This document shows positions 37,003-43,930 of a stretch of DNA of 64,000 nt, piece by piece. Under the pieces are notes generated by a model. It did not search any database. It saw only the letters and a list, made by a program, of their open reading frames with translations, and was not told where the DNA came from. Position numbers and translations under genes: made by a program. Position 1 is the first letter of the stretch. Every line of letters starts with the position of its first letter. Origin of the DNA: Shewanella sp. OPT22 (lineage in GTDB: Bacteria > Pseudomonadota > Gammaproteobacteria > Enterobacterales > Shewanellaceae); the NCBI RefSeq assembly GCF_004168585.1, contig NZ_PGVH01000007.1:39616-103615 (forward strand). The letters are read 5' to 3'.

Positions 37003-37198
37003 AAGACATCTTGCAAGCGGCCTCTTCGAGGAAGCTTTTTCTACTCAAAGTGCAGAAAACACTTGGCATAGTCAGCGAGTAAACCGCACCAGCTATGCTA
37101 CTTGAATCTGTTCAAATGCCCTATTAAATAGAGCCAAGGGTGATGAATGGTAACTGAATTAAGGGTCCAGTCAGCCCTATTAAACTGGGTTCAGCTTA
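37003..37198 (-). ncRNA. Conserved 3' region of unit 1
   Basis: About 200 nt between the 29-codon ORF and the terminator. Blocks are shared with 38632-38860: the stem CCAGT/ACTGG around the loop ATAGGGCT, CAGTTACCATTCA, ATTCAAGTAG, and a CCTC/GAGG hairpin (37021-37031) in GGCCGCTTGCAAGATGTCTT. Loops vary while stems persist, as in structured RNA. No ORF is conserved here. It could be a 3'-UTR-derived small RNA. Confidence 0.6.
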
Positions 37199-37288
37199 TT
37201 AAACTGAAAGTGTATACAACCCGCCGTTGATTGCTTTCGCATTAAACCAAGTGGTTTGCCAATAAAGGGTTTCATTTCCTGTATACAT
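37199..37288 (-). CDS. 29-aa peptide, copy 1 (MYTGNE-YWQ-TWFNA family)
   Basis: A 29-codon ORF starting ATG 37288 with GGAG nine bases upstream. It reads MYTGNE-T-LYWQ-T-TWFNA, then KAINGGLYTLSV. Two paralogues lie at 38861-38950 and 39035-39124. Tyr, Trp and Phe make up about a quarter of the peptide. GG is followed by a variable tail (LYTLSV here), which could be a double-glycine cleavage point; this is inference. There is no membrane helix, so a classical type I toxin is unlikely. I know no such family. Most conserved-block differences from copy 3 are silent, which argues for real translation. Confidence 0.75.
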   Translation of the reverse strand: MYTGNETLYWQTTWFNAKAINGGLYTLSV

Positions 37289-37335
37289 AATGTGTACTCC
37301 TACAAAAGTTCAAAGTTGTTATAAATTAAAAATAA

Positions 37336-37476
37336 CTCTAGTAAAGCGTTTGGGCTCGGTTCCTTGGAACTAGAGGTTCTCATATCCTTTGAGGCAAACA
37401 ACTTGTTACTCGGGTCCTTGGAGTCACGTTTCCATCCTGGAAGAACAATCGATTCAAACATCATTTCCGAATCGAT
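37336..37476 (-). ncRNA. GGA-hairpin leader of unit 1 (CsrA-type binding RNA)
   Basis: On the minus strand, serial hairpins: H1 37448-37476 (8-bp ATCGATTC/GAATCGAT, loop starts GGAAATG), H2 37430-37442 (TTCC-AGGAT-GGAA), H3 37408-37424 (ACTC-CAAGGACCC-GAGT), H4 37379-37393 (CTC-AAAGGATAT-GAG), H5 37336-37375 (CTCTAGT/ACTAGAG enclosing AAGGAACC). The ribosome-binding site itself is AGGAG. GGA in hairpin loops, repeated, is how CsrA/RsmA recognises RNA. The fold is drawn by eye. Confidence 0.65.
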
Positions 37477-37482
37477 GAGTGC

Positions 37483-37510
37483 ATTATATATAAATGTAGT
37501 TTTATTACAA
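37483..37510 (-). promoter_or_regulatory. Promoter of unit 1
   Basis: On the minus strand TTGTAA (37505-37510), 16 bp, TATAAT (37483-37488). The -10 is perfect and the expected start falls at about 37476, at the first leader hairpin. The same promoter lies at 39316-39343. Confidence 0.75.
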
Positions 37511-37808
37511 CTATTTTTATAAAAAAATATCAAAAATACGTTTTTATGTAATTTTGCAACCATTTAAACAGTTATTTTTTAGCGATCCATCTCTCAAAAG
37601 TATCAATAAAAACCACTAACCAACTGTTTTAAAACACATTAAATAAAAATCAAATTACTTTCATAAAACCAAGTGTTAAGCTCAAGTTCTCATCTAACTT
37701 TTAAAATGCTTATTGATCACATACCTGAACAGTGTTTCATTTCATATTAATCTTTAAGTAATGCTAGCAAGATATAATCAGATAAAACTCTTAGTAGAGC
37801 AGTGAACT

Positions 37809-38597
37809 ATGGAAAGCACTAATCCTCAAAGTAGGTGCCCAGAGTGTACGTACTCATTTGATGGTGAGCACTATACTTTCGAAGAAGAAACACTAAAAAG
37901 TCTAGAAAAAAATTTAACCAAACAATTAATTAAGGGAAGTAATGACTCTCCGAGTCAACAAGTAGTTTTAACTGATGGTGCTAATGCATTTTTAGTATCA
38001 ATTAAAAAGTATGGTTTCAATTATGGTTTCTCAAGATTTCACGCCCAGCTTGTTAATGAACCATCAGATGAGGGTAGGAAAATATGTAACGCTTTCAATG
38101 CTAGAGCTGATACACAGATAAGAAAAGCATCTGGAAAAGGCATGCTTGAGTGCTCAAAGCTTCATATGACACCATCTCACTCTTCAAAACCAGAAAAGAT
38201 CTCATTAACTCAATTCCCAAAGAGACTGTGGGATTTTCTTATAAAAATCAACGGTGAATTATCATTAGAAATGAATAATCTCGCCCAACTTGAGCCCTCC
38301 GGCACCGCTTCGGAGTATCTAAAGTATATAGACAAATTAGCTTTTCGAGAAGCAATGGAATCAAATACTGAGATGCCTGAATTTAAAGTAATCTGTGAAT
38401 GCGCAAAAGCGCTTTCATCAGAAATTTTATCTAGTGGCTACATTGATGAAAATGCCGCAATTGCCAGCATGATACGAAAATTGCCAGCGATGATTGATGA
38501 AGCATTAGAATCCCATCGCTTTTCAGGCGAGAGAATGGCCGCAGAAAACCCACGAACATTGAGGTTATTAAAAATAGATTTAGAAAGTAAACGGTAG
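37809..38597 (+). CDS. Unknown protein B of the peptide/RNA island (262 aa)
   Basis: I do not recognise this protein. It opens with RCPECTYSFDG, a CxxC pair that might bind zinc. A mixed region with SRFHAQLVNEPSDEGRKICNAFN follows, then a helical C-terminal half (~130-262). It has no signal peptide or membrane segment. A perfect TATAAT sits near 37772, a plausible promoter. It ends ten bases before the terminator of the convergent peptide unit 2, the same arrangement as protein A with unit 1, so a gene plus convergent unit appears twice in a row. Confidence 0.7.
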   Translation: MESTNPQSRCPECTYSFDGEHYTFEEETLKSLEKNLTKQLIKGSNDSPSQQVVLTDGANAFLVSIKKYGFNYGFSRFHAQLVNEPSDEGRKICNAFNARADTQIRKASGKGMLECSKLHMTPSHSSKPEKISLTQFPKRLWDFLIKINGELSLEMNNLAQLEPSGTASEYLKYIDKLAFREAMESNTEMPEFKVICECAKALSSEILSSGYIDENAAIASMIRKLPAMIDEALESHRFSGERMAAENPRTLRLLKIDLESKR

Positions 38598-38605
38598 TAT
38601 TTCTG

Positions 38606-38631
38606 CAAAAAAATACCCGCTAAATAGCGGG
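38606..38631 (-). terminator. Terminator of peptide/RNA unit 2
   Basis: On the minus strand CCCGCT/AGCGGG (38616-38621, 38626-38631) then A-TTTTTTT. It starts nine bases after the protein B stop codon. Confidence 0.85.
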
Positions 38632-38860
38632 CAAAGACATCTTGCAAGCGGCCTCTTTGAGGAAGTTACTCTCTCAACACAAAAGAATAACTTGGTATGT
38701 TCAGTAATGACTCATGCCATCACCAATCACACTACTTGAATTTGATAGACCCAAATGGGTAAAAACAAAGGGTGAATGGTAACTGATCATTGAAATAAGT
38801 TAATTATTTACAGTAGGGTCAGTTAGCCCTATAACTGGTCAGCTAAGTAAGCAATAAAAC
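38632..38860 (-). ncRNA. Conserved 3' region of unit 2
   Basis: Counterpart of 37003-37198. The hairpin CAGTT-ATAGGGCT-AACTG keeps the loop of unit 1 with a changed stem. CAGTTACCATTCA, ATTCAAGTAG, the CCTC/GAGG hairpin (38652-38662, loop changed) and GGCCGCTTGCAAGATGTCTT are kept. An ACCC-ATTT-GGGT hairpin replaces CTATT-AATAG at the same place. Confidence 0.6.
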
Positions 38861-38950
38861 TTACAGCTTCATGATGAACAAACCACCTTTAATTGCGTCT
38901 GCATTAAACCAAGTGTTTTGCCAATAAAGATTTTCGTTGCCGGTATACAT
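38861..38950 (-). CDS. 29-aa peptide, copy 2
   Basis: A 29-codon ORF from ATG 38950 with AAGGA seven bases upstream. It reads MYTGNE-N-LYWQ-N-TWFNA, then DAIKGGLFIMKL. It is the second ORF of unit 2, 84 bp after copy 3, with no promoter or terminator between them, so the two are probably on one mRNA. Compared codon by codon with copy 3 there are 13 differing codons, eight of them silent. See copy 1 for possible roles. Confidence 0.78.
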   Translation of the reverse strand: MYTGNENLYWQNTWFNADAIKGGLFIMKL

Positions 38951-39034
38951 ATTAAATTCCTTAAAAAATTATATTATTTACTTTAATTAACTATGTCGTC
39001 TTATATCGACCACAGTTAAGGGATAAAAAAGCGC

Positions 39035-39124
39035 TTACAGCTTTATGCTGAACAAACCACCTTTCATCGCTTCAGCGTTAAACCAAGTATTCTGCCAATA
39101 TAGTTTTTCGTTACCTGTATACAT
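39035..39124 (-). CDS. 29-aa peptide, copy 3
   Basis: A 29-codon ORF from ATG 39124 with AGGAG upstream (TTAGGAGTACTTAATATG, as in copy 1). It reads MYTGNE-K-LYWQ-N-TWFNA, then EAMKGGLFSIKL. It is the first ORF after the GGA-hairpin leader of unit 2, the same position as copy 1 in unit 1. The region after GG differs most among the three copies (LFSIKL, LFIMKL, LYTLSV), as would be seen if that tail carries specificity. Confidence 0.78.
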   Translation of the reverse strand: MYTGNEKLYWQNTWFNAEAMKGGLFSIKL

Positions 39125-39169
39125 ATTAAGTACTCCTAAAAGTTCTAAGTTGTTATAAAAATTAAATTA

Positions 39170-39309
39170 CTCTAGTAAAGCTTGGCTCGGTTCCTTGGAA
39201 CTAGAGATTCTCATATCCGTGGAGACAAACAACTTGTTACTCGGGTCCTTGGAGTCACGTTTCCTTCCTGGAAGAACAACATCCGATTCAGTGTCATTTC
39301 CGAATCGAT
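39170..39309 (-). ncRNA. GGA-hairpin leader of unit 2
   Basis: Hairpins match unit 1: H1 39281-39309 (GATTC/GAATC core, loop starts GGAAATGA), H2 39261-39273 (TTCC-AGGAA-GGAA), H3 39239-39255 (ACTC-CAAGGACCC-GAGT), H4 39209-39225 (TCTC-CACGGATAT-GAGA, one pair longer than in unit 1), H5 39170-39206 (CTCTAGT/ACTAGAG). Single-base changes fall in loops or keep pairing, and GGA is kept in every loop. Confidence 0.65.
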
Positions 39310-39315
39310 GAGTGC

Positions 39316-39343
39316 ATTATATATAAATGTAGTTTTATTACAA
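39316..39343 (-). promoter_or_regulatory. Promoter of unit 2
   Basis: On the minus strand TTGTAA (39338-39343), 16 bp, TATAAT (39316-39321), identical to unit 1 through the surrounding bases. The expected start is about 39309, again at the first hairpin. Confidence 0.75.
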
Positions 39344-39596
39344 CTATTTTTTCTAAATAAACTAAAAACACTGCCGTTTCTGTAATTTTGTTACACAAAA
39401 AGGTGATGCAGGTTTGCACCTTAATCACAGTTAACTAACCAACCATCTGTATTAAAAGGACTTATACAATGTTTTAAAATTACTTAACGCTTTTTCTGTT
39501 TGTTTGAATACTTTTTTGCTTTTTATTCAAAACTTATTCGGTTTTGGTAACATGATATACTGCACTCAAAATAGATATTGCGCTTAAGGAGCCCTC

Positions 39597-41057
39597 GTGA
39601 CCGCATTGAATCAACTTTATCCACAACCTCTTTGGCAATGGTTTGAAACTATTTGCTCAATCCCACACCCTTCAAAGCATGAACAAATGCTTAGTCAACA
39701 TATTCAAGATTGGGTATCTGATAAAGGTTTTGAGTTTGTAGAAGATCATGTTGGTAATGTGATCATCAAAAAGCCGGCAACAGTTGGGATGGAGGATCGT
39801 AAAACAGTATGTATCCAAGCACACTTAGATATGGTGCCTCAAAAGAACAACGATAAAGAACACGATTTTACCAAAGATCCTATCCAAGCTTACGTTGATG
39901 GTGATTGGGTAACAGCTGACGGAACAACATTAGGTGCCGACAACGGTATTGGTATGTCGAGTGCACTTGCGATTTTGGGTTCAACAGACATCAAGCATGG
40001 TCCATTAGAAATACTATTGACCATCGACGAAGAAGCGGGAATGACAGGCGCTTTTGGACTTCAGGCAGGTGTGCTTGAGGCTGACATCCTCATTAATACT
40101 GACTCTGAGCAGGAAGGCGAAATCTACATGGGTTGCGCTGGCGGTGTTGATGCTGAAATTAAAGTTCCAATGGCGTGGGAAGCTGTTGAGTCAACTCAAA
40201 AAGCCTTTAAGCTTGAAGCTAAAGGCTTGAAAGGCGGCCACTCAGGCGTAAACATTCACATGGGCCGTGGTAATGCGAATAAGCTTTTAGCTCGCTTCCT
40301 TTTCGGTCATGCTGATGAACTTGCATTAGAACTTGCCTCATTTACCGGTGGCTCGCTAAGAAATGCTATCCCACGTGAAGCTGATATCGTTTTTACCGTT
40401 CCTGCCGAAAAAATTGAATTATTGAATCAACGTGTTGATCAATTTGACGGTATCGTGCGAGCTGAGCTAGCCATAGCAGATCCAAGCACATCGTTTACAT
40501 TAACGGAAGTTACTACTCCTGAAAAAGTCATGGCAGAGGATACTCAAAATGACTTCATTGCATTACTTAATGCGGCACCTAATGGTGTGATTCGTATGAG
40601 TGATGACGTAGCAGGCGTTGTTGAAACCTCATTAAATGTTGGTGTTATCACTACAGAAGATGAATGTGTAAATGTTCTTTGTCTCATTCGCTCGCTGATT
40701 GATTCAGGCCGCAGCGAAGTTGAAGGCATGCTTACTGCGTTAGCACAACTTGGTGGCGCAGAAGTAGAGTTTAGCGGTGCGTACCCAGGTTGGAAACCGG
40801 ATAATAGCTCTGCCGTCATGGCGCTCGTGAACGAAACGTATCACGATATCTATAAAAGAGAGCCTGATATCATGGTGATTCACGCTGGTCTAGAGTGTGG
40901 TTTATTCAAAAAGCCTTACCCTGAAATGGACATGGTCTCAATTGGCCCAACCATTCGTTATCCGCACGGCCCTGATGAAAAAGTATTGATTGAAACAGTT
41001 GGTCAGTATTGGGAGCTATTATTAGCGGTTCTTGAACGCATTCCAGCTAAGAACTAA
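39597..41057 (+). CDS. pepD: Cytosol aminoacyl-histidine dipeptidase PepD
   Basis: A 486-aa M20-family metallopeptidase. It starts at GTG 39597 with AAGGAG six bases before. Metal and catalytic blocks are intact: IQAHLDMVPQK, TLGADNGIGMS, TIDEEAGMTGAFGL, NTDSEQEGEIYMG and a C-terminal VIHAGLECGLF. It hydrolyses dipeptides, including those with C-terminal histidine such as carnosine, using two zinc ions in the cytosol. It is monocistronic and closed by a terminator. Upstream lies the promoter end of peptide unit 2. Confidence 0.96.
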   Translation: MTALNQLYPQPLWQWFETICSIPHPSKHEQMLSQHIQDWVSDKGFEFVEDHVGNVIIKKPATVGMEDRKTVCIQAHLDMVPQKNNDKEHDFTKDPIQAYVDGDWVTADGTTLGADNGIGMSSALAILGSTDIKHGPLEILLTIDEEAGMTGAFGLQAGVLEADILINTDSEQEGEIYMGCAGGVDAEIKVPMAWEAVESTQKAFKLEAKGLKGGHSGVNIHMGRGNANKLLARFLFGHADELALELASFTGGSLRNAIPREADIVFTVPAEKIELLNQRVDQFDGIVRAELAIADPSTSFTLTEVTTPEKVMAEDTQNDFIALLNAAPNGVIRMSDDVAGVVETSLNVGVITTEDECVNVLCLIRSLIDSGRSEVEGMLTALAQLGGAEVEFSGAYPGWKPDNSSAVMALVNETYHDIYKREPDIMVIHAGLECGLFKKPYPEMDMVSIGPTIRYPHGPDEKVLIETVGQYWELLLAVLERIPAKN

Positions 41058-41080
41058 ATTTACCGACTTTCTTATATAGT

Positions 41081-41110
41081 AAGCTCCAATATTTGTTGGG
41101 GCTTTTTTTT
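41081..41110 (+). terminator. Terminator after pepD
   Basis: Stem AAGCTCCAA/TTGGGGCTT (one G-U pair) at 41081-41089 and 41096-41104, then a run of eight to nine T. Confidence 0.85.
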
Positions 41111-41160
41111 TCACTTATTCACCTGTAGATTCTTAATATCGTTTATTAAAAGGGCTTTAA

Positions 41161-41790
41161 GTGAATAAATACGAAGTTACGGTCGATACATTCAACCGCT
41201 TAGCGAAGCGATACCAAGATAAGTATATGAACTTCGATTTCTATTTTGATACCTACGATAGATTCCTCAGTCTTATCAAAGGTGATGCATCAATTTTGGA
41301 ACTCGGCTGTGGTCCCGGAAATATTACTCACTATTTATTGTCCAATAAACCAGATTTGAGAATACTGGCCACTGATCTTGCTCCAAATATGCTCGAACTC
41401 ACGAAACTGAATAATCCATCCGTTAGAACGATGAAACTTGATGGACGAAGTGTTGAGCAAGTTGATGAAACATTTGATGCGATAGTTTGCGGTTTTTGTA
41501 CACCGTATTTATCCAGAACAGATATTAAAAAGCTGATTAAAGATATAAGAGATAAACTCGAATTAGGTGGACTACTTTATCTAAGTACAATGGAGGATGA
41601 CGATAACAAATCGGGGATGCAAACATCGGCCAGTGGAGATCAAGTTTATATTCATTACCATCAGTATGAACACATAAAGGCACAGCTGATGTTAAATAAC
41701 TTCAAAATAATTGAACACTATCGAAAGCAATTTCCTGCCGAGGATGAGCTAACAGCGACAGATCTGTTCATTTATGCACGAGCTATCTAA
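41161..41790 (+). CDS. Class I SAM-dependent methyltransferase
   Basis: A 209-aa cytosolic protein, GTG start with AAAGGGC upstream. Motif I ILELGCGPGNITHYLL (~47-62), acidic ATDLAPNMLEL for the ribose contact, and FDAIVCGFCTPYL as motif II-like define a Rossmann-type methyltransferase. The acceptor is not readable; the group resembles small UbiE/MenG-like or unclassified enzymes. It ends eight bases into the convergent phzF-like gene. Confidence 0.85.
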   Translation: MNKYEVTVDTFNRLAKRYQDKYMNFDFYFDTYDRFLSLIKGDASILELGCGPGNITHYLLSNKPDLRILATDLAPNMLELTKLNNPSVRTMKLDGRSVEQVDETFDAIVCGFCTPYLSRTDIKKLIKDIRDKLELGGLLYLSTMEDDDNKSGMQTSASGDQVYIHYHQYEHIKAQLMLNNFKIIEHYRKQFPAEDELTATDLFIYARAI

Positions 41791-42565
41791 TCGTTACTAC
41801 ACCTTTCATATAGTCTGCTGCGTTACCGATTAAGATAACACTATCGCCTTCAATTCGGCACTCAAGCTCTCCAACTCGTTTGGATAGCTGTTTTGCTGTT
41901 AATTTATTCTTAGACAACTTTTGAGCCCAGTATGGCGCTAACTCACAATGCGCAGAACCTGTTACGGGATCTTCATTGACATTAAGTTTGGGAAAAAAGC
42001 AGCGGCTTACAAAGTCACAATCATCACCGATAGCCGTCACCACAACACCACGATATTCTAGTTTAGACAGCAAATTATAATCAGGTTGTATGGCATGAAC
42101 CTCTGCTTCATTTTCCAAAACAACACAATAATCAAAGCCAAGTAACACTTCCAGTGGTTCTACTCCAAGACCGTGCAGAAGTAAATCTGGTGCAACAACT
42201 TTTTCTATTTGCGTGGCAGGAAACCTCATTTGATAACCAGCGTCACACTGTTTAACCAATAAGGTTCCACTACGAGTATAAAATTCAATTTCTGAACTGG
42301 TATCATTTAAATGCTGAAACAATACATGCGCTGTTGCTAGAGTAGCGTGACCACACAAATCGACTTCGCCATTGGGCGTAAACCACCTTAAACAATAACC
42401 GTCGGCCTCTTTAACAAAGAATGCTGTCTCCGATAAATTATTTTCAGTCGCTATATTTTGTAAAAGTTCATCCGACAACCAGCTATCCAAGGGACAAACT
42501 GCAGCAGGGTTTCCCCTAAAAACAGAAGAAGTGAACGCATCCACCTGATAAATATTAATCTTCAT
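41783..42565 (-). CDS. PhzF-family isomerase/epimerase-like protein
   Basis: A 260-aa cytosolic protein. The start is ATG 42565, opening MKINIYQVDAFTSSVFRGNPAAVCPL, as in this family; upstream codons in frame belong to the arsR region. The glutamate in NNLSETAFF and the histidine block FTPNGEVDLCGHATLATAHVLF, with GSAHCELAPYWAQKL near the end, are PhzF hallmarks. PhzF itself isomerises a phenazine precursor, but most family members have unknown substrates and no phenazine genes are here. It overlaps the arsR-type gene by 11 bases and is likely translationally coupled. Confidence 0.88.
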   Translation of the reverse strand: MKINIYQVDAFTSSVFRGNPAAVCPLDSWLSDELLQNIATENNLSETAFFVKEADGYCLRWFTPNGEVDLCGHATLATAHVLFQHLNDTSSEIEFYTRSGTLLVKQCDAGYQMRFPATQIEKVVAPDLLLHGLGVEPLEVLLGFDYCVVLENEAEVHAIQPDYNLLSKLEYRGVVVTAIGDDCDFVSRCFFPKLNVNEDPVTGSAHCELAPYWAQKLSKNKLTAKQLSKRVGELECRIEGDSVILIGNAADYMKGVVTIR

Positions 42566-42857
42566 TGCTTTGCTCATCGATACAACATTCATCTTGGATG
42601 AAATTGATGACAGATTGCCACTTTTCGTAGTCTGCAACACAAAAGAGTGTACGCCCTTCTCGTCGCTGCGAAATTAAGCCTGCTGAAGCCAGTGCTGAAA
42701 TATGATGAGATAATGTCGACCCCGGGATCGCTAACATTTCCTGTATATCACCAACGGCAATCCCTGCATATCCCGCTTTCACTACCGACTTAAAAATTGA
42801 TAGTCGTGTTGAATGCCCTAGCTCTTTCAAAGCCTTAGCAGCAATATCTACGTTCAT
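42555..42857 (-). CDS. ArsR-family metalloregulator
   Basis: A 100-aa winged-helix repressor. ATG 42857 with AAGG upstream is preferred to a TTG three codons earlier. Residues ~1-75 form the DNA-binding fold (ALKELGHSTRLSIFKSVVKAG, GSTLSHHISALASAGLISQRREG). The classical arsenic site ELCVCDL is absent, but a Cys in LFCVADY and an adjacent Cys pair in QDECCIDE near the C-terminus recall the alternative C-terminal As(III) site described for some ArsR proteins. It is divergent from an ArsP-like permease, its probable target. Confidence 0.87.
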   Translation of the reverse strand: MNVDIAAKALKELGHSTRLSIFKSVVKAGYAGIAVGDIQEMLAIPGSTLSHHISALASAGLISQRREGRTLFCVADYEKWQSVINFIQDECCIDEQSNED

Positions 42858-42964
42858 TGTAATCAAACCTTAAAAGACTTTAATTCGATATTACTAGAAA
42901 TACCTTGATCATGACAGCAATTACACTTATATTTCGGTTATTCCGGAAATACAGAGATTAAATT

Positions 42965-43873
42965 GTGGAAATTTCAGCAATAGAAAAAACGATTAATATG
43001 TTCCTTTTTTTAGGAGCTGAGCTCACAATCTTGTTTCTTGTCATCAGTTATATTGTTGGCTTTCTACAAGAAAAAATACCACCAGCTAAAATCCAAAGTA
43101 TTTTGAGCAGTAAAAATGGCCGAGGATATTTAATTGCAGCTCTGCTTGGGGCTATCACGCCATTTTGCTCATGTTCAACGATCCCCTTTTTAAAGGGGTT
43201 ACTAAGAGCGAAAGCAGGGTTTGGCACTATGTTGGTATTTTTGTTTTCTAGCCCACTTTTAAACCCAATTATTATTGGCTTATTTATTGTCACTTTCAGT
43301 TTCAAAGTTGCCATCTTCTACTTTGTTATTGCTATGGGGGTATCAATTGCAGCCGGGATCATTCTTGAATACTTGGGCTTTGAAAAATACGTAAAGCCTG
43401 ACGCTTACCTGGAACCAGAAGTTAAAGGTTGTGGCTCTGGCTGCTCAGTGAAACCACAGAGTAATATTTGGGTTAGGGTATGGAAGAGTACTTGGAAAGA
43501 TTTTAAAAAAGTGCTTCCTTATTTATTGATTGGTATAGGTATTGGTGCGTTTGTTTACGGGTTTATCCCGACTGAATTTATTTCTTCGGTAGCCAGTGAC
43601 GATAACCCTTGGGCAATACCTGTTTCAGCGGTTATCGGAATACCACTGTATATCAGAGCTGAAGCCGTCATTCCATTGAGTGCTGCACTCGTTGCGAAAG
43701 GAATGAGCATGGGTGCCGTGATGTCACTCATTATTGGTAGTGCTGGAGCCAGCTTAACAGAGGTAATCTTATTGAAGTCGATTTTCAAAAATAAGATGAT
43801 CATTGCCTTCGTAGCTGTCGTATTATCAATGGCGATATTCGCAGGATACGGCTATCAATGGCTCTTCAGTTAA
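42965..43873 (+). CDS. DUF318/ArsP-like permease
   Basis: A 302-aa inner-membrane protein with about eight hydrophobic segments. The block ITPFCSCSTIPFLKGLLRAKAGFG with its CSC triad is the hallmark of the DUF318 permease family, and GCGSGC is in the central loop. ArsP, a studied member, exports trivalent organoarsenicals, and the cysteines are thought to matter for the metalloid. The divergent ArsR-type gene supports metal or metalloid resistance. The start is GTG 42965. It is followed by a strong hairpin. Confidence 0.88.
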   Translation: MEISAIEKTINMFLFLGAELTILFLVISYIVGFLQEKIPPAKIQSILSSKNGRGYLIAALLGAITPFCSCSTIPFLKGLLRAKAGFGTMLVFLFSSPLLNPIIIGLFIVTFSFKVAIFYFVIAMGVSIAAGIILEYLGFEKYVKPDAYLEPEVKGCGSGCSVKPQSNIWVRVWKSTWKDFKKVLPYLLIGIGIGAFVYGFIPTEFISSVASDDNPWAIPVSAVIGIPLYIRAEAVIPLSAALVAKGMSMGAVMSLIIGSAGASLTEVILLKSIFKNKMIIAFVAVVLSMAIFAGYGYQWLFS

Positions 43874-43885
43874 AGTCGTCATAAT

Positions 43886-43913
43886 CGTAGCTCATGGAAA
43901 ACCATGAGCTACG
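43886..43913. terminator. Hairpin between the permease and the MCP gene
   Basis: Perfect 12-bp stem CGTAGCTCATGG (43886-43897) / CCATGAGCTACG (43902-43913) with an AAAA loop, between convergent genes. T-tracts are weak. Confidence 0.65.
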
Positions 43914-43930
43914 TACTTTAGCCATCACGA

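Noticed and set aside
37300-37464. A 54-codon frame (longest form 87 codons, from 37563) across the unit 1 leader, partly readable in the same frame in unit 2
   Set aside because: The start is not shared, because small indels shift the frame upstream in unit 2. Unit 2 also has an early stop, and changes between copies are mostly non-silent (W/R, A/V, K/T, T/I) while the hairpins are kept. RNA structure explains the conservation better.
37199-39124. Type I toxin-antitoxin interpretation of the 29-aa peptides
   Set aside because: The peptides lack a hydrophobic membrane helix and I see no promoter for an antisense RNA over them. Not excluded, but unsupported.
36974-39350. Retron-like or T-box-like RNA in the peptide units
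   Set aside because: No reverse transcriptase lies nearby, there is no specifier/antiterminator arrangement, and T-boxes are not expected in this group.
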